Part shown: one piece after another, positions 1 to 6,124 of the stretch
Position numbering within the stretch: the stretch's first letter is position 1
How the letters are laid out: the number at the start of each line of letters is the position of its first letter
Source of the DNA: Chitinophagales bacterium
Lineage (GTDB): Bacteria; Bacteroidota; Bacteroidia; Chitinophagales; UBA2359
DNA: 9,055 bases
Direction: 5' to 3'
Assembly: GCA_020629595.1 (NCBI GenBank)
Contig: JAHDDA010000089.1
Location: 1-9,055 of the forward strand
The notes under the pieces: generated by a model
What the model was told of the DNA's origin: nothing
Seen by the model: only the letters and a program-made list of their open reading frames with translations
The model's database searches: none
Position numbers and translations under genes: made by a program

Positions 1-72
1 TTGCGAATATAGACTTTTTTCAATTTAGTAAAAGATAGTTTTGAAATATAGGTATATCTAAGACATAATTTA

Positions 73-336
73 TTAATCAGCCAATTTTAGCAGTTCTTCA
101 ATAGGCTCTTGAATGTCTAAATCTTGAAGGTCTTTGATAAATTTAGCTTTGTTGATTGGCTCATAATTCTGCTCAACTTTTAGCTGTTCAATATCTAAGG
201 TATCTCGCATCGGTTTTTGTAATGATTCCAATATATCGTTAGCAGATATTGCTTCTTCCACTTTTTTCAAGTGTTGAATGTCTGTAATTTTTAGAAGGTT
301 TTTAACCAACTGTTCCTTTAGTGCTTCTACTTGCAT
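73..336 (-). CDS. Small antitoxin-like hypothetical protein (87 aa)
   Basis: This encodes an 87-residue acidic, mostly helical protein with no signal peptide or membrane segment. It starts at the ATG complementary to 334-336. The N-terminal half (about residues 1-35) is an amphipathic helical stretch, LKEQLVKNLLKI then HLKKVEEAI. The C-terminal half holds LKVEQNYEPINKAKF and ends in DIQEPIEELLKLAD. From memory, small Bacteroidota proteins with a KEQNY.PI...F segment and a terminal (I/E)EPIE.LL tail are typically antitoxin-like partners encoded just before a toxin; I cannot confirm the family by search. The 72 bases downstream hold no complete partner, though a TTG at 21-23 could open a reading frame leaving the window. 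It is divergent from the large nuclease-ATPase gene, whose start lies 137 bp away, and shares its intergenic region, so co-regulation is possible. The gene call is fairly safe; the function is inference. Confidence 0.65.
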   Translation of the reverse strand: MQVEALKEQLVKNLLKITDIQHLKKVEEAISANDILESLQKPMRDTLDIEQLKVEQNYEPINKAKFIKDLQDLDIQEPIEELLKLAD

Positions 337-386
337 AAGTATTTTAGTTTATCCGCAGTGCTAAGTTAAAGTTTTTTGAAATAAAC

Positions 387-408
387 TGCACTTAGTACAC
401 TGAGTGCA
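387..408. promoter_or_regulatory. Imperfect 22-bp palindrome in divergent intergenic region (possible operator)
   Basis: The arms TGCACT and AGTGCA are exact inverted repeats. The interior keeps AGT and ACT in symmetry, with mismatches at four symmetric pairs. It sits between the divergent small gene (start at 336) and the big nuclease-ATPase gene, about 28 bp upstream of the latter's predicted -7 box. It would therefore lie near or just upstream of that promoter's -33 region. An overlapping weaker inverted repeat pairs CAGTGCTAAG (356-365) with CTTAGTACACTG (391-402). This fits a dimeric repressor site, but no regulator is identified. Confidence 0.4.
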
Positions 409-435
409 AAGAGTGTAGTTTTTAGTATAAAACCC

Positions 436-443
436 TAACTTTG
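436..443 (+). promoter_or_regulatory. Predicted -7 promoter box (TAACTTTG) for the large nuclease-ATPase gene
   Basis: TAACTTTG matches the Bacteroidota -7 consensus TAnnTTTG exactly. No good TTG at -33 is visible; only T-rich sequence (gtagttttt) lies about 17-20 bp upstream. Transcription would begin near 450, leaving a leader of about 24 nt before the ATG at 474. The box overlaps the TTG codon at 441, which argues against that codon being the translation start. Confidence 0.5.
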
Positions 444-473
444 AATTTCATTACCTTAATACAAATTCTGCTT

Positions 474-3400
474 ATGCCAAAAAATTTTGTTTGGACTGAC
501 ATTCGTCCTATTGATAATTCTACCCGTGATGGATTTGAAGAATTTATTTGCCAACTTGCGAGAAGAGAAAAGATTAAAGGACAGATACAATTCATTAGAA
601 AAGGTAAACCCGATGCTGGGGTTGAATGCTATTGGATTTTAGACAATAAAGATGAAATTGCTTGGCAAGCTAAATTTTTCACAACGAGTTTAACAAACAA
701 TCAATGGGGAGATTTAGATTCCTCAGTAAAAACTACATTAAAAAAGCATCCTAATCTAAAGGAATACATTATTACCCTGCCCATAGACCCTGCAGATGCA
801 AGAATAGATAATCAAGACTCTTTACAAGATAAATGGAATGAAAGGGTGAAAAAGTGGTTTGGCTGGGCAGAAGATAAAGGAATGAGTGTAAAATTTTCTG
901 CTTGGTGGTCTTCAGATATGATTTCTAAAATTCAACAACCAGGCTATGAAGGATTCCAATATTTTTGGTTCAATAAAGAAGAGTTTACAGACAAGTTTTT
1001 CAATAGTAATAATATGGAAGCTATTGAAAACTTAGGTAAGCGATATATTTCGAAATACAATCCAGAATTAAATGTTGATTTAGAAATATCAAAAGTATTT
1101 AATGGTATTTCACGTAATAATGCTTTTCGGGATATTTGGAATAAGCTATTTGAAAGGCTATTTGAAAAATTTAGAGACATAAACTGTTCTTATTACAGAA
1201 GAGATGAAACCTCTGAAAAATTTACTAAGAAAACTCAGACCAAACAAGATTCAATAAGCGAAGGCGTAAATAATCTTCATAGTTTATTCAAAAGAATTGA
1301 AATAAAAGGTACTCAAAAAATAGACACTCAATCACTGTTAAATATACTATCTAATATTAGAAGTACAACCAATGAGTTATTTGATATTTTATACCAACGA
1401 GATCAAGAATTAAAAAAAGAAAAAGGTGATAAATATTATGCTAGATACAATAGTGAAAGGTATGATTTACAACTTTTTGGAGAAGCACAAAACTATTTAG
1501 TCAATTTTCTTGAGAGTAAAACAATACAATTCTCTAACAATCCATTTATGCTCTTATACGGAAAAGCAGGAAAAGGGAAATCTCATTTATTAGGAGATAT
1601 TGTAAACAACAGAGCTAAAAACGGACAACTTAGTTTGTTCTTTTTAGGTCAGCAGTTTACTACACGACAAGATCCTTGGACACAAATGTTCAGTAGATTA
1701 AAATTCCATAACCTAAAAGAAAATGATTTTTTAGATGCCTTGAATAGTAAAGCAGAACTGAAACAAGAACGAATAATTATTTTTATCGATGCCTTAAATG
1801 AAGGTGAGGGGAAACATTTTTGGAATAATGAATTAAACGGATTTATAGGAAAAATTAAGCAGTATGAATGGTTGAGTTTAGTACTATCTGTACGAACTGA
1901 TTATCTTCAACTTATTGTTCCAGAAGAAGAATTTGAAAATGAGCTAATCTATTTAGAACATCAAGGATTTGATGATATGGACAATGCTATTGAGGTTTTT
2001 TTCAATAATTATAATATTGACTTACCAAATACGCCCATATTCAACCCAGAATTCCAAACACCATTATTTTTATTACTGTTTTGCGAAAGTTTAGAAAAGA
2101 AAGGCTTGAACAGTATTCCACAAGACTTGGGATTTACTAAAAAGATTTTTGACTTTATTCTCAAAGTAGCAAATGATGAGTTAGCAAAGAAACTTGATTA
2201 TAGCCAAAGTTTAGACTTGGTAAATAAAGCTCTGTACGCACTTATTGAAACTAAAAAAGAAAATCTTGACAAACAACACTTTACTTATGATGAAGCCTTT
2301 CTAATAATTCAAAATGCAATAAAACCATTTACTAATGAACCCAACTTCTTAGACAGGCTCATTTCGGAAAATATTTTAACGAAAAATCCATTTGGGGACA
2401 GAGATGAAAGTTACGAAGGTGTATATATTACATACGACCGCTTAGAGAATTATATTACAGCAAAATATTTAATAGATACATTCCCTAATTTACGAGCTGA
2501 AATAGCTAATGGAATGCTCAATCATTTAGATGAACTTTCTGGATTGTACTTCGGGCTATACAAAGCATTAGCAATTCAACTTCCAGAGAAAAAAGGTATA
2601 GAAATTTTTGAATTATTTAGCTCAAATCAAGGTAGCGATATCATTATTCATTCTTTCTTGGATAGCTTAAAATGGCGACCTATTGAAACTATTAAGCCAG
2701 AAGTTTTAGAATATATTAATAAACATATACTTTCAAACTATTACTATTCAGAATTCTTTTGGGACACAATTATTGCTTGTTCAACACTAACCCAAAATTG
2801 TTTTAATGCTAACCTTCTTCATCGAAATTTACTAAGTCAAAAAATGCCTAAGCGTGATGCTTGGTGGTGTCAATTTCTTAAAAATGAATACAGTGCAAAT
2901 AGAGCCTTAACTAAATTAGTTGATTGGGCTTATAGTGAAAAAGATAGAACACACGTTTCTGACGAATCAATTGAATTAGCTTGTATAACTTTGGCTTGGT
3001 TTCACGCTTGCACTAATAATCAATTGCGAGATTATGCTATGAAAGGTATGGTTTGTTTACTTCAACATAGAATACCAGTGCTTCTAAAAATTCTAAAAAA
3101 GTTTGAAACAGTTGATGACCCATATATTTATGAAAGATTATTTGCTGTTGCTTATGGTTGTGCAACTCGTACTAAGCAAAAAGAACACCTCAGAGAACTA
3201 AGTGAATATATTTATACTACCATTTTTGACAATAAAGAAGAAATATATCCTCATATCTTGCTTCGAGAATATGCCATTGGAGTTATTCTTTTTACTGAGA
3301 TTCAACAAATTGAATTGCCTTTTGAAGCTAAAGAAGTTTTACCTCCATACAAAAGTAAGTGGGATGAGAAATCAATTCCCAATTTGAAAGATCTGGAAAA

Positions 3401-4991
3401 ATTGTATGATAGTGATGAATATAAAGACATAATTAGGTCAGTAACTCTTGATGATTTTAGTAAAGACTTTCTTGATTATCGTGGGAGTAGAAAATGGAAT
3501 ACTACAAGAATTGGCAAAGAAAAAGTAGATATTGAGCAATTATATGAAATGTTTAAAGGTAAACTTTCCACTGAACAACTTGAAAAACTAAATGCCTTAA
3601 ATCCTATTATTTCTGAAGATAGTGGAATGATAATAGAAGGAATGAAAGGGATTGAAGGAGTGCCAGATATTCCAGATACTAAAATAATGACAATAATTGA
3701 TAGAAAATCTGAAGAAGAATTACTTAGCTTAAAAAAAGTGTTCAAAACGTCTCTATCAAAAGAATTATTAGAAGAATACGAACAACAATTTGAAACTCTA
3801 CTAAACCATAATCACGAAATAATTAATACCGCAGAATACTTTGACCCAAGAATGGTTCAAGCATACATTATTCAAAAAGTAATAGATTTAGGTTGGAATC
3901 CTAAACTACATTTAGAATTTGATAATAGCATAGATTACATGATGAGAGAACCAAAAGCTATTGAGAGGATTGGTAAAAAATATCAGTGGATTGCCTATTA
4001 CGATTATGTAGCTCGTATGTCAGATAACTTTGAATTTAACCAACAATGGGATAATTCTTCTGGACTATATAAAGGAACTTGGGATCTCGGTATCAGAAAT
4101 ATAGATCCTACTTGTACAGCAAAGCAACTGTCTTATAAGGATGATGATAAATTCTTATTTCCAAATACAAATTTAACTTTTAATGATTGGGGAGGAAGTA
4201 TCAAAGAATGGCTGGATAGAGACAACTTGATTGATTACAAAAGAATTATTCAAACAAGTGATGATGATAAAGAGTGGTTTAGTTTAGAAATGTATTTTAC
4301 ATTTCAAGAAACTTTACAGCTTGGAGCTGATAGATATAATACTCCCCAAAAACAATACTGGAATCAACTCAAAGGATATTTAGTACCTGAAGAAGATTAT
4401 GTGAAATTGATAACCTTTTTGTCTAAACAGAATTTTATGGGTGATTGGATGCCAAAGTCTCAAGAAATGTATAGAGTATTTGAAAGAGAGTTTTACTGGC
4501 ATCAAGTTTATGAGGACAATAAATATGAATCAATTGATGAAGAAGGGTGGCAGTATATTTCAAATAAAAATAGTGATTATACTCCAGTAGGTAAAGTAAT
4601 AGTTCCGTTAATTGATTATCGTTCTGAAAGAGGTTTAAGTTACAATAACAGTTCTTTTTCGATGTATAAACCATCTAAAGAGTTGTTTGAAGGTCTAAAA
4701 CTGAAGTACACACAAAAAACGGGAGAGTATTGTGGTGAAGAGGGTAATATAATTTGCAAAGACCCTTCAGTTCATAGTAAAACTAAATCTTGCTTGCTAG
4801 TAGAAAAAAATGCTTTACTCAAATTTCTAAAATCAAACAAATTGAGAATATTTTGGACAATTTTAGGGGAAAAACAAATATTAAATAGAGCTGGTATTAA
4901 TGAGGATTTAGAAAAGTATTACGTTACCATAAATAAAGTATTTGTTTTAGATGAATGTAATAATGTAGTGGAGTATCCAACAGAAAAATAA
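474..4991 (+). CDS. Avs-like STAND/NACHT ATPase with N-terminal PD-(D/E)xK nuclease domain, predicted anti-phage defence
   Basis: This is a roughly 1505-residue protein, numbered here from the ATG at 474. Residues about 10-150 look like a restriction-endonuclease fold: GFEEF (20-24), DAGVE (47-51) and WQAK (64-67), giving D47 and Q65-x-K67 as the probable metal-binding core. A linker holds KYNPELNVDL (194-203). The ATPase follows. Its Walker A is GKAGKGKS (363-370), its Walker B is IIIFIDALNEG (434-444), and an Arg at 474 in LVLSVRTDY is sensor-like. A YDRLENYITAKYL segment (from about 654) matches the end of the NACHT/STAND ATPase module. The remaining 850 or so residues are helical then Trp/Tyr-rich, with ERIGKKYQWIA near 1164; I recognise this only as recurring in large STAND proteins. 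In the Avs family the C-terminal part senses a phage protein, and oligomerisation then activates the nuclease. That role here is inferred. An in-frame TTG at 441 would add 11 hydrophobic residues but overlaps the promoter box. Confidence 0.85.
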   Translation: MPKNFVWTDIRPIDNSTRDGFEEFICQLARREKIKGQIQFIRKGKPDAGVECYWILDNKDEIAWQAKFFTTSLTNNQWGDLDSSVKTTLKKHPNLKEYIITLPIDPADARIDNQDSLQDKWNERVKKWFGWAEDKGMSVKFSAWWSSDMISKIQQPGYEGFQYFWFNKEEFTDKFFNSNNMEAIENLGKRYISKYNPELNVDLEISKVFNGISRNNAFRDIWNKLFERLFEKFRDINCSYYRRDETSEKFTKKTQTKQDSISEGVNNLHSLFKRIEIKGTQKIDTQSLLNILSNIRSTTNELFDILYQRDQELKKEKGDKYYARYNSERYDLQLFGEAQNYLVNFLESKTIQFSNNPFMLLYGKAGKGKSHLLGDIVNNRAKNGQLSLFFLGQQFTTRQDPWTQMFSRLKFHNLKENDFLDALNSKAELKQERIIIFIDALNEGEGKHFWNNELNGFIGKIKQYEWLSLVLSVRTDYLQLIVPEEEFENELIYLEHQGFDDMDNAIEVFFNNYNIDLPNTPIFNPEFQTPLFLLLFCESLEKKGLNSIPQDLGFTKKIFDFILKVANDELAKKLDYSQSLDLVNKALYALIETKKENLDKQHFTYDEAFLIIQNAIKPFTNEPNFLDRLISENILTKNPFGDRDESYEGVYITYDRLENYITAKYLIDTFPNLRAEIANGMLNHLDELSGLYFGLYKALAIQLPEKKGIEIFELFSSNQGSDIIIHSFLDSLKWRPIETIKPEVLEYINKHILSNYYYSEFFWDTIIACSTLTQNCFNANLLHRNLLSQKMPKRDAWWCQFLKNEYSANRALTKLVDWAYSEKDRTHVSDESIELACITLAWFHACTNNQLRDYAMKGMVCLLQHRIPVLLKILKKFETVDDPYIYERLFAVAYGCATRTKQKEHLRELSEYIYTTIFDNKEEIYPHILLREYAIGVILFTEIQQIELPFEAKEVLPPYKSKWDEKSIPNLKDLEKLYDSDEYKDIIRSVTLDDFSKDFLDYRGSRKWNTTRIGKEKVDIEQLYEMFKGKLSTEQLEKLNALNPIISEDSGMIIEGMKGIEGVPDIPDTKIMTIIDRKSEEELLSLKKVFKTSLSKELLEEYEQQFETLLNHNHEIINTAEYFDPRMVQAYIIQKVIDLGWNPKLHLEFDNSIDYMMREPKAIERIGKKYQWIAYYDYVARMSDNFEFNQQWDNSSGLYKGTWDLGIRNIDPTCTAKQLSYKDDDKFLFPNTNLTFNDWGGSIKEWLDRDNLIDYKRIIQTSDDDKEWFSLEMYFTFQETLQLGADRYNTPQKQYWNQLKGYLVPEEDYVKLITFLSKQNFMGDWMPKSQEMYRVFEREFYWHQVYEDNKYESIDEEGWQYISNKNSDYTPVGKVIVPLIDYRSERGLSYNNSSFSMYKPSKELFEGLKLKYTQKTGEYCGEEGNIICKDPSVHSKTKSCLLVEKNALLKFLKSNKLRIFWTILGEKQILNRAGINEDLEKYYVTINKVFVLDECNNVVEYPTEK

Positions 4992-5096
4992 AACTTTCCC
5001 CAAAAAAGTACACTGACTACACTTATCTTTACCAGTATAAATTTTTATTAAAAAGGCTGTTTGTTTGTAAATAGTTTGTACCAACAAATTCAACAA

Positions 5097-5203
5097 GCCC
5101 CTAACCTGCTATGTTAGAGCATTTTATGCGTAGCGTAAAATCTGACTGTTAATCAGAGGGTCCTTGGGTGGTTCGCCACTGCGATCGAGTCCAAGTGGGG
5201 GAG
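5097..5203 (+). tRNA. tRNA-Asn(GUU)-like element with two inserted hairpins; degenerate or unusual
   Basis: A tRNA-like fold can be drawn by eye. The anticodon arm is perfect: stem TCTGA (5141-5145) with TCAGA (5153-5157) around loop CTGTTAA, anticodon GTT at 5148-5150. The variable region GGGTC (5158-5162) and T-stem CTTGG/CCAAG (5163-5167/5191-5195) are canonical. The acceptor pairs GCCCCTA (5097-5103) with TGGGGGA (5196-5202), with one G-U pair and a G-A mismatch at the tip. The next base is G, the usual Asn discriminator, and no CCA is encoded. The D-arm is poor but ends in TTAGAGCA. Two extra hairpins interrupt the fold. One, at 5122-5140, has an 8-bp stem and a 3-nt loop and sits exactly between D- and anticodon arms. 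The other, at 5168-5183, contains GTGG-TTCG-CCAC and sits at the start of the T-loop. It may be a pseudo-tRNA, a palindrome-invaded tRNA or a tRNA-like non-coding RNA. Confidence 0.5.
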
Positions 5204-5206
5204 CTT

Positions 5207-5249
5207 GGTAAGACAGTTCGGCTTTATAGTTGGACTGTTGTGTTTTACC
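5207..5249 (+). other. Stem-loop directly 3' of the tRNA-like element
   Basis: GGTAAGACA (5207-5215) pairs with TGTTTTACC (5241-5249) over 9 bp including one G-U. A competing inner stem pairs ACAGTTC (5213-5219) with GGACTGT (5232-5238). There is no T-tract, so it does not look like an intrinsic terminator. Together with the preceding element it forms a G+C-rich island: about 49% over 5101-5220 against about 23% over 5341-5460. The function is unknown. Confidence 0.4.
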
Positions 5250-5264
5250 CTTCATAAAGTGTGG

Positions 5265-5284
5265 AATTGCTTTAGATAGCAATT
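5265..5284 (+). repeat. Perfect 7-bp inverted repeat (hairpin)
   Basis: AATTGCT (5265-5271) and AGCAATT (5278-5284) are perfect inverted repeats around the 6-nt loop TTAGAT. No T-run follows, so I do not call it a terminator. It may close the structured island that begins with the tRNA-like element. Confidence 0.4.
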
Positions 5285-5522
5285 GTACAAAACCTTTCAC
5301 AAATACCCAAACCCAATGAAGCTACACAATTAGAAATAAGCAAAACTATACTTGAAATATAGGTTTTGTTTAATTATCTTTCTTTTTTTTGCTACAAAAA
5401 AGGAACAAAAAACAAAAGTTTGGCTAAAATAAGCTAATAAAAGCACCAAAAATTGCAAAATAACTATACTACTATACCAGCTTGTATATATAAAAAATCA
5501 AAACTATCAATTTAGCATATAC
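5285..5522. other. AT-rich non-coding stretch, no gene seen
   Basis: There is no plausible reading frame on either strand, and the A+T content is very high with long A and T runs. The only recognisable items are a 13-bp match to the left edge of the window (5352-5364 against 41-53) and a TTTAGC at 5511-5516 that can pair with GCTAAA at 5527-5532 inside the following inverted repeat. Confidence 0.5.
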
Positions 5523-5557
5523 TTTTGCTAAAAGTTATAGTTCAACTTTTAGCAAAA
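5523..5557. repeat. Perfect 14-bp inverted repeat just upstream of the phasin-like gene promoter
   Basis: TTTTGCTAAAAGTT (5523-5536) and AACTTTTAGCAAAA (5544-5557) are exact inverted repeats around a 7-nt spacer. The right arm ends 1 bp before the predicted -33 TTG of the downstream promoter. An overlapping alternative pairs GTTCAA (5540-5545) with TTGAAC (5559-5564). It could be an operator, or a terminator or insulator for transcripts coming from the left. It lacks a clean T-tract. Confidence 0.55.
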
Positions 5558-5558
5558 C

Positions 5559-5590
5559 TTGAACAACAACTAATAACACCTATAAATTTG
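5559..5590 (+). promoter_or_regulatory. Predicted promoter of the phasin-like gene (-33 TTG, -7 TAAATTTG)
   Basis: TAAATTTG at 5583-5590 fits the Bacteroidota -7 consensus TAnnTTTG exactly. A TTG at 5559-5561 lies 21 nt upstream, within the usual -33 spacing. Transcription would start near 5597, leaving a leader of about 50 nt before the ATG at 5646. Confidence 0.6.
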
Positions 5591-5645
5591 CACCATCAAT
5601 TTGATAAAAAATAATTAATTGTTCAAATATTAAAAAATTTCAATA

Positions 5646-5999
5646 ATGGAAGAGTTAGTAAAAAAAGTATTGTACACAGGTGTTGGTTTAGTAGCAACTA
5701 CAACTGAAAAATTACAAAAAACTGTAAACGATTTAGTAGATCAAGGAAAAGTACCTCAAGAAGAAGGTAAAAAAATCGTTGACGAGTTTGTAAGTTCAAC
5801 TGAAAGCAAGCGTAATGAATTTGAAAAAAGAACTTCTGAATTAATTGAATCAATTGTTCGTCGTTTAGAAATTCCTACAAATTCTGATTACACTGCATTA
5901 AGCAAGCGTATTGCTAAATTAGAACGTCAGTTAAAAACTGTACAAAGTAAAGAAGTAGCTGCACCTAAAGAAAAAACTTCTACAAAAGCTACAAAATAA
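5646..5999 (+). CDS. Phasin-like / polyhydroxyalkanoate granule-associated family protein (117 aa)
   Basis: This is a 117-residue, almost entirely helical cytosolic protein. Residues 1-30 form an amphipathic helix with a small-residue patch (TGVGLVATTTEKL). The segment DLVDQGKVPQEEGKKIVDEF (29-48) is the part I recognise as typical of small phasin-family proteins. Residues about 50-75 continue the helix. Residues 82-101 (YTALSKRIAKLERQLKTVQS) form a short heptad coiled coil likely to drive oligomerisation. The tail from 102 is a Lys/Ala/Thr-rich low-complexity extension, reminiscent of PhaF-type tails. Phasins coat PHA granules, but many Bacteroidota members occur without PHA genes nearby, and none are seen here, so the substrate link is weak; a general structural or stress role is equally possible. 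It has its own promoter and an intrinsic terminator, indicating a single-gene transcript. The start ATG is preceded by AT-rich sequence with no Shine-Dalgarno, as usual in this phylum. Confidence 0.75.
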   Translation: MEELVKKVLYTGVGLVATTTEKLQKTVNDLVDQGKVPQEEGKKIVDEFVSSTESKRNEFEKRTSELIESIVRRLEIPTNSDYTALSKRIAKLERQLKTVQSKEVAAPKEKTSTKATK

Positions 6000-6059
6000 T
6001 TTTGTAAGCAACAAAAAAAACTTCATTTAATAGGAGGTTTTGAATAATTAGAGGAGAAT

Positions 6060-6097
6060 AAACCAGTTGCAAGTAATTGTGCCTGGTTTTTCTTTTT
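6060..6097 (+). terminator. Intrinsic terminator of the phasin-like gene
   Basis: AAACCAG (6060-6066) pairs with CTGGTTT (6083-6089) around a 16-nt loop, and the stem runs into a T-rich tract (TTTTCTTTTT) ending at 6097. It lies 60 bp past the stop codon at 5999. The convergent hydrolase gene ends at 6125, so the structure may also slow transcripts from the other side, although the T-tract favours the plus strand. A weaker hairpin (AAAACTTC 6017-6024 with GAGGTTTT 6034-6041) precedes it. Confidence 0.75.
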
Positions 6098-6124
6098 GGG
6101 CTATACTCGTAGCTGAAAAATTTG

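Noticed and set aside
441..473. TTG at 441 as the start of the large gene
   Set aside because: It overlaps a perfect TAnnTTTG promoter box, is not ATG, and adds an isolated hydrophobic stretch before the recognisable MPKNFVW start.
3476..3745. Open frame on the minus strand inside the large gene, and similar antisense frames within the hydrolase and SulP genes
   Set aside because: These are low-complexity translations (Ser/Ile/Leu-rich) with no family resemblance, fully covered by strongly supported genes on the other strand or frame.
4993..5009. Hairpin ACTTT/AAAGT after the large gene as a terminator
   Set aside because: The stem is only 5 bp, A/T-rich, and no T-tract follows. No convincing terminator was found for this gene.
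5111..5152. Short reading frame of 13 codons plus stop (ATG to TAA) inside the tRNA-like element
   Set aside because: It is very short and has no promoter or ribosome-binding context. The bases are better explained by RNA structure.
5375..5403. T-run then A-run as a terminator or insertion-sequence end
   Set aside because: Homopolymer tracts in AT-rich DNA can always be paired this way. There is no G+C in the stem and no matching terminal repeat elsewhere.
6031..6056. Shine-Dalgarno-like GGAGG and GAGGAG after the phasin-like gene
   Set aside because: No start codon or reading frame follows at suitable spacing. The first is part of a weak hairpin and the second leads into the terminator.
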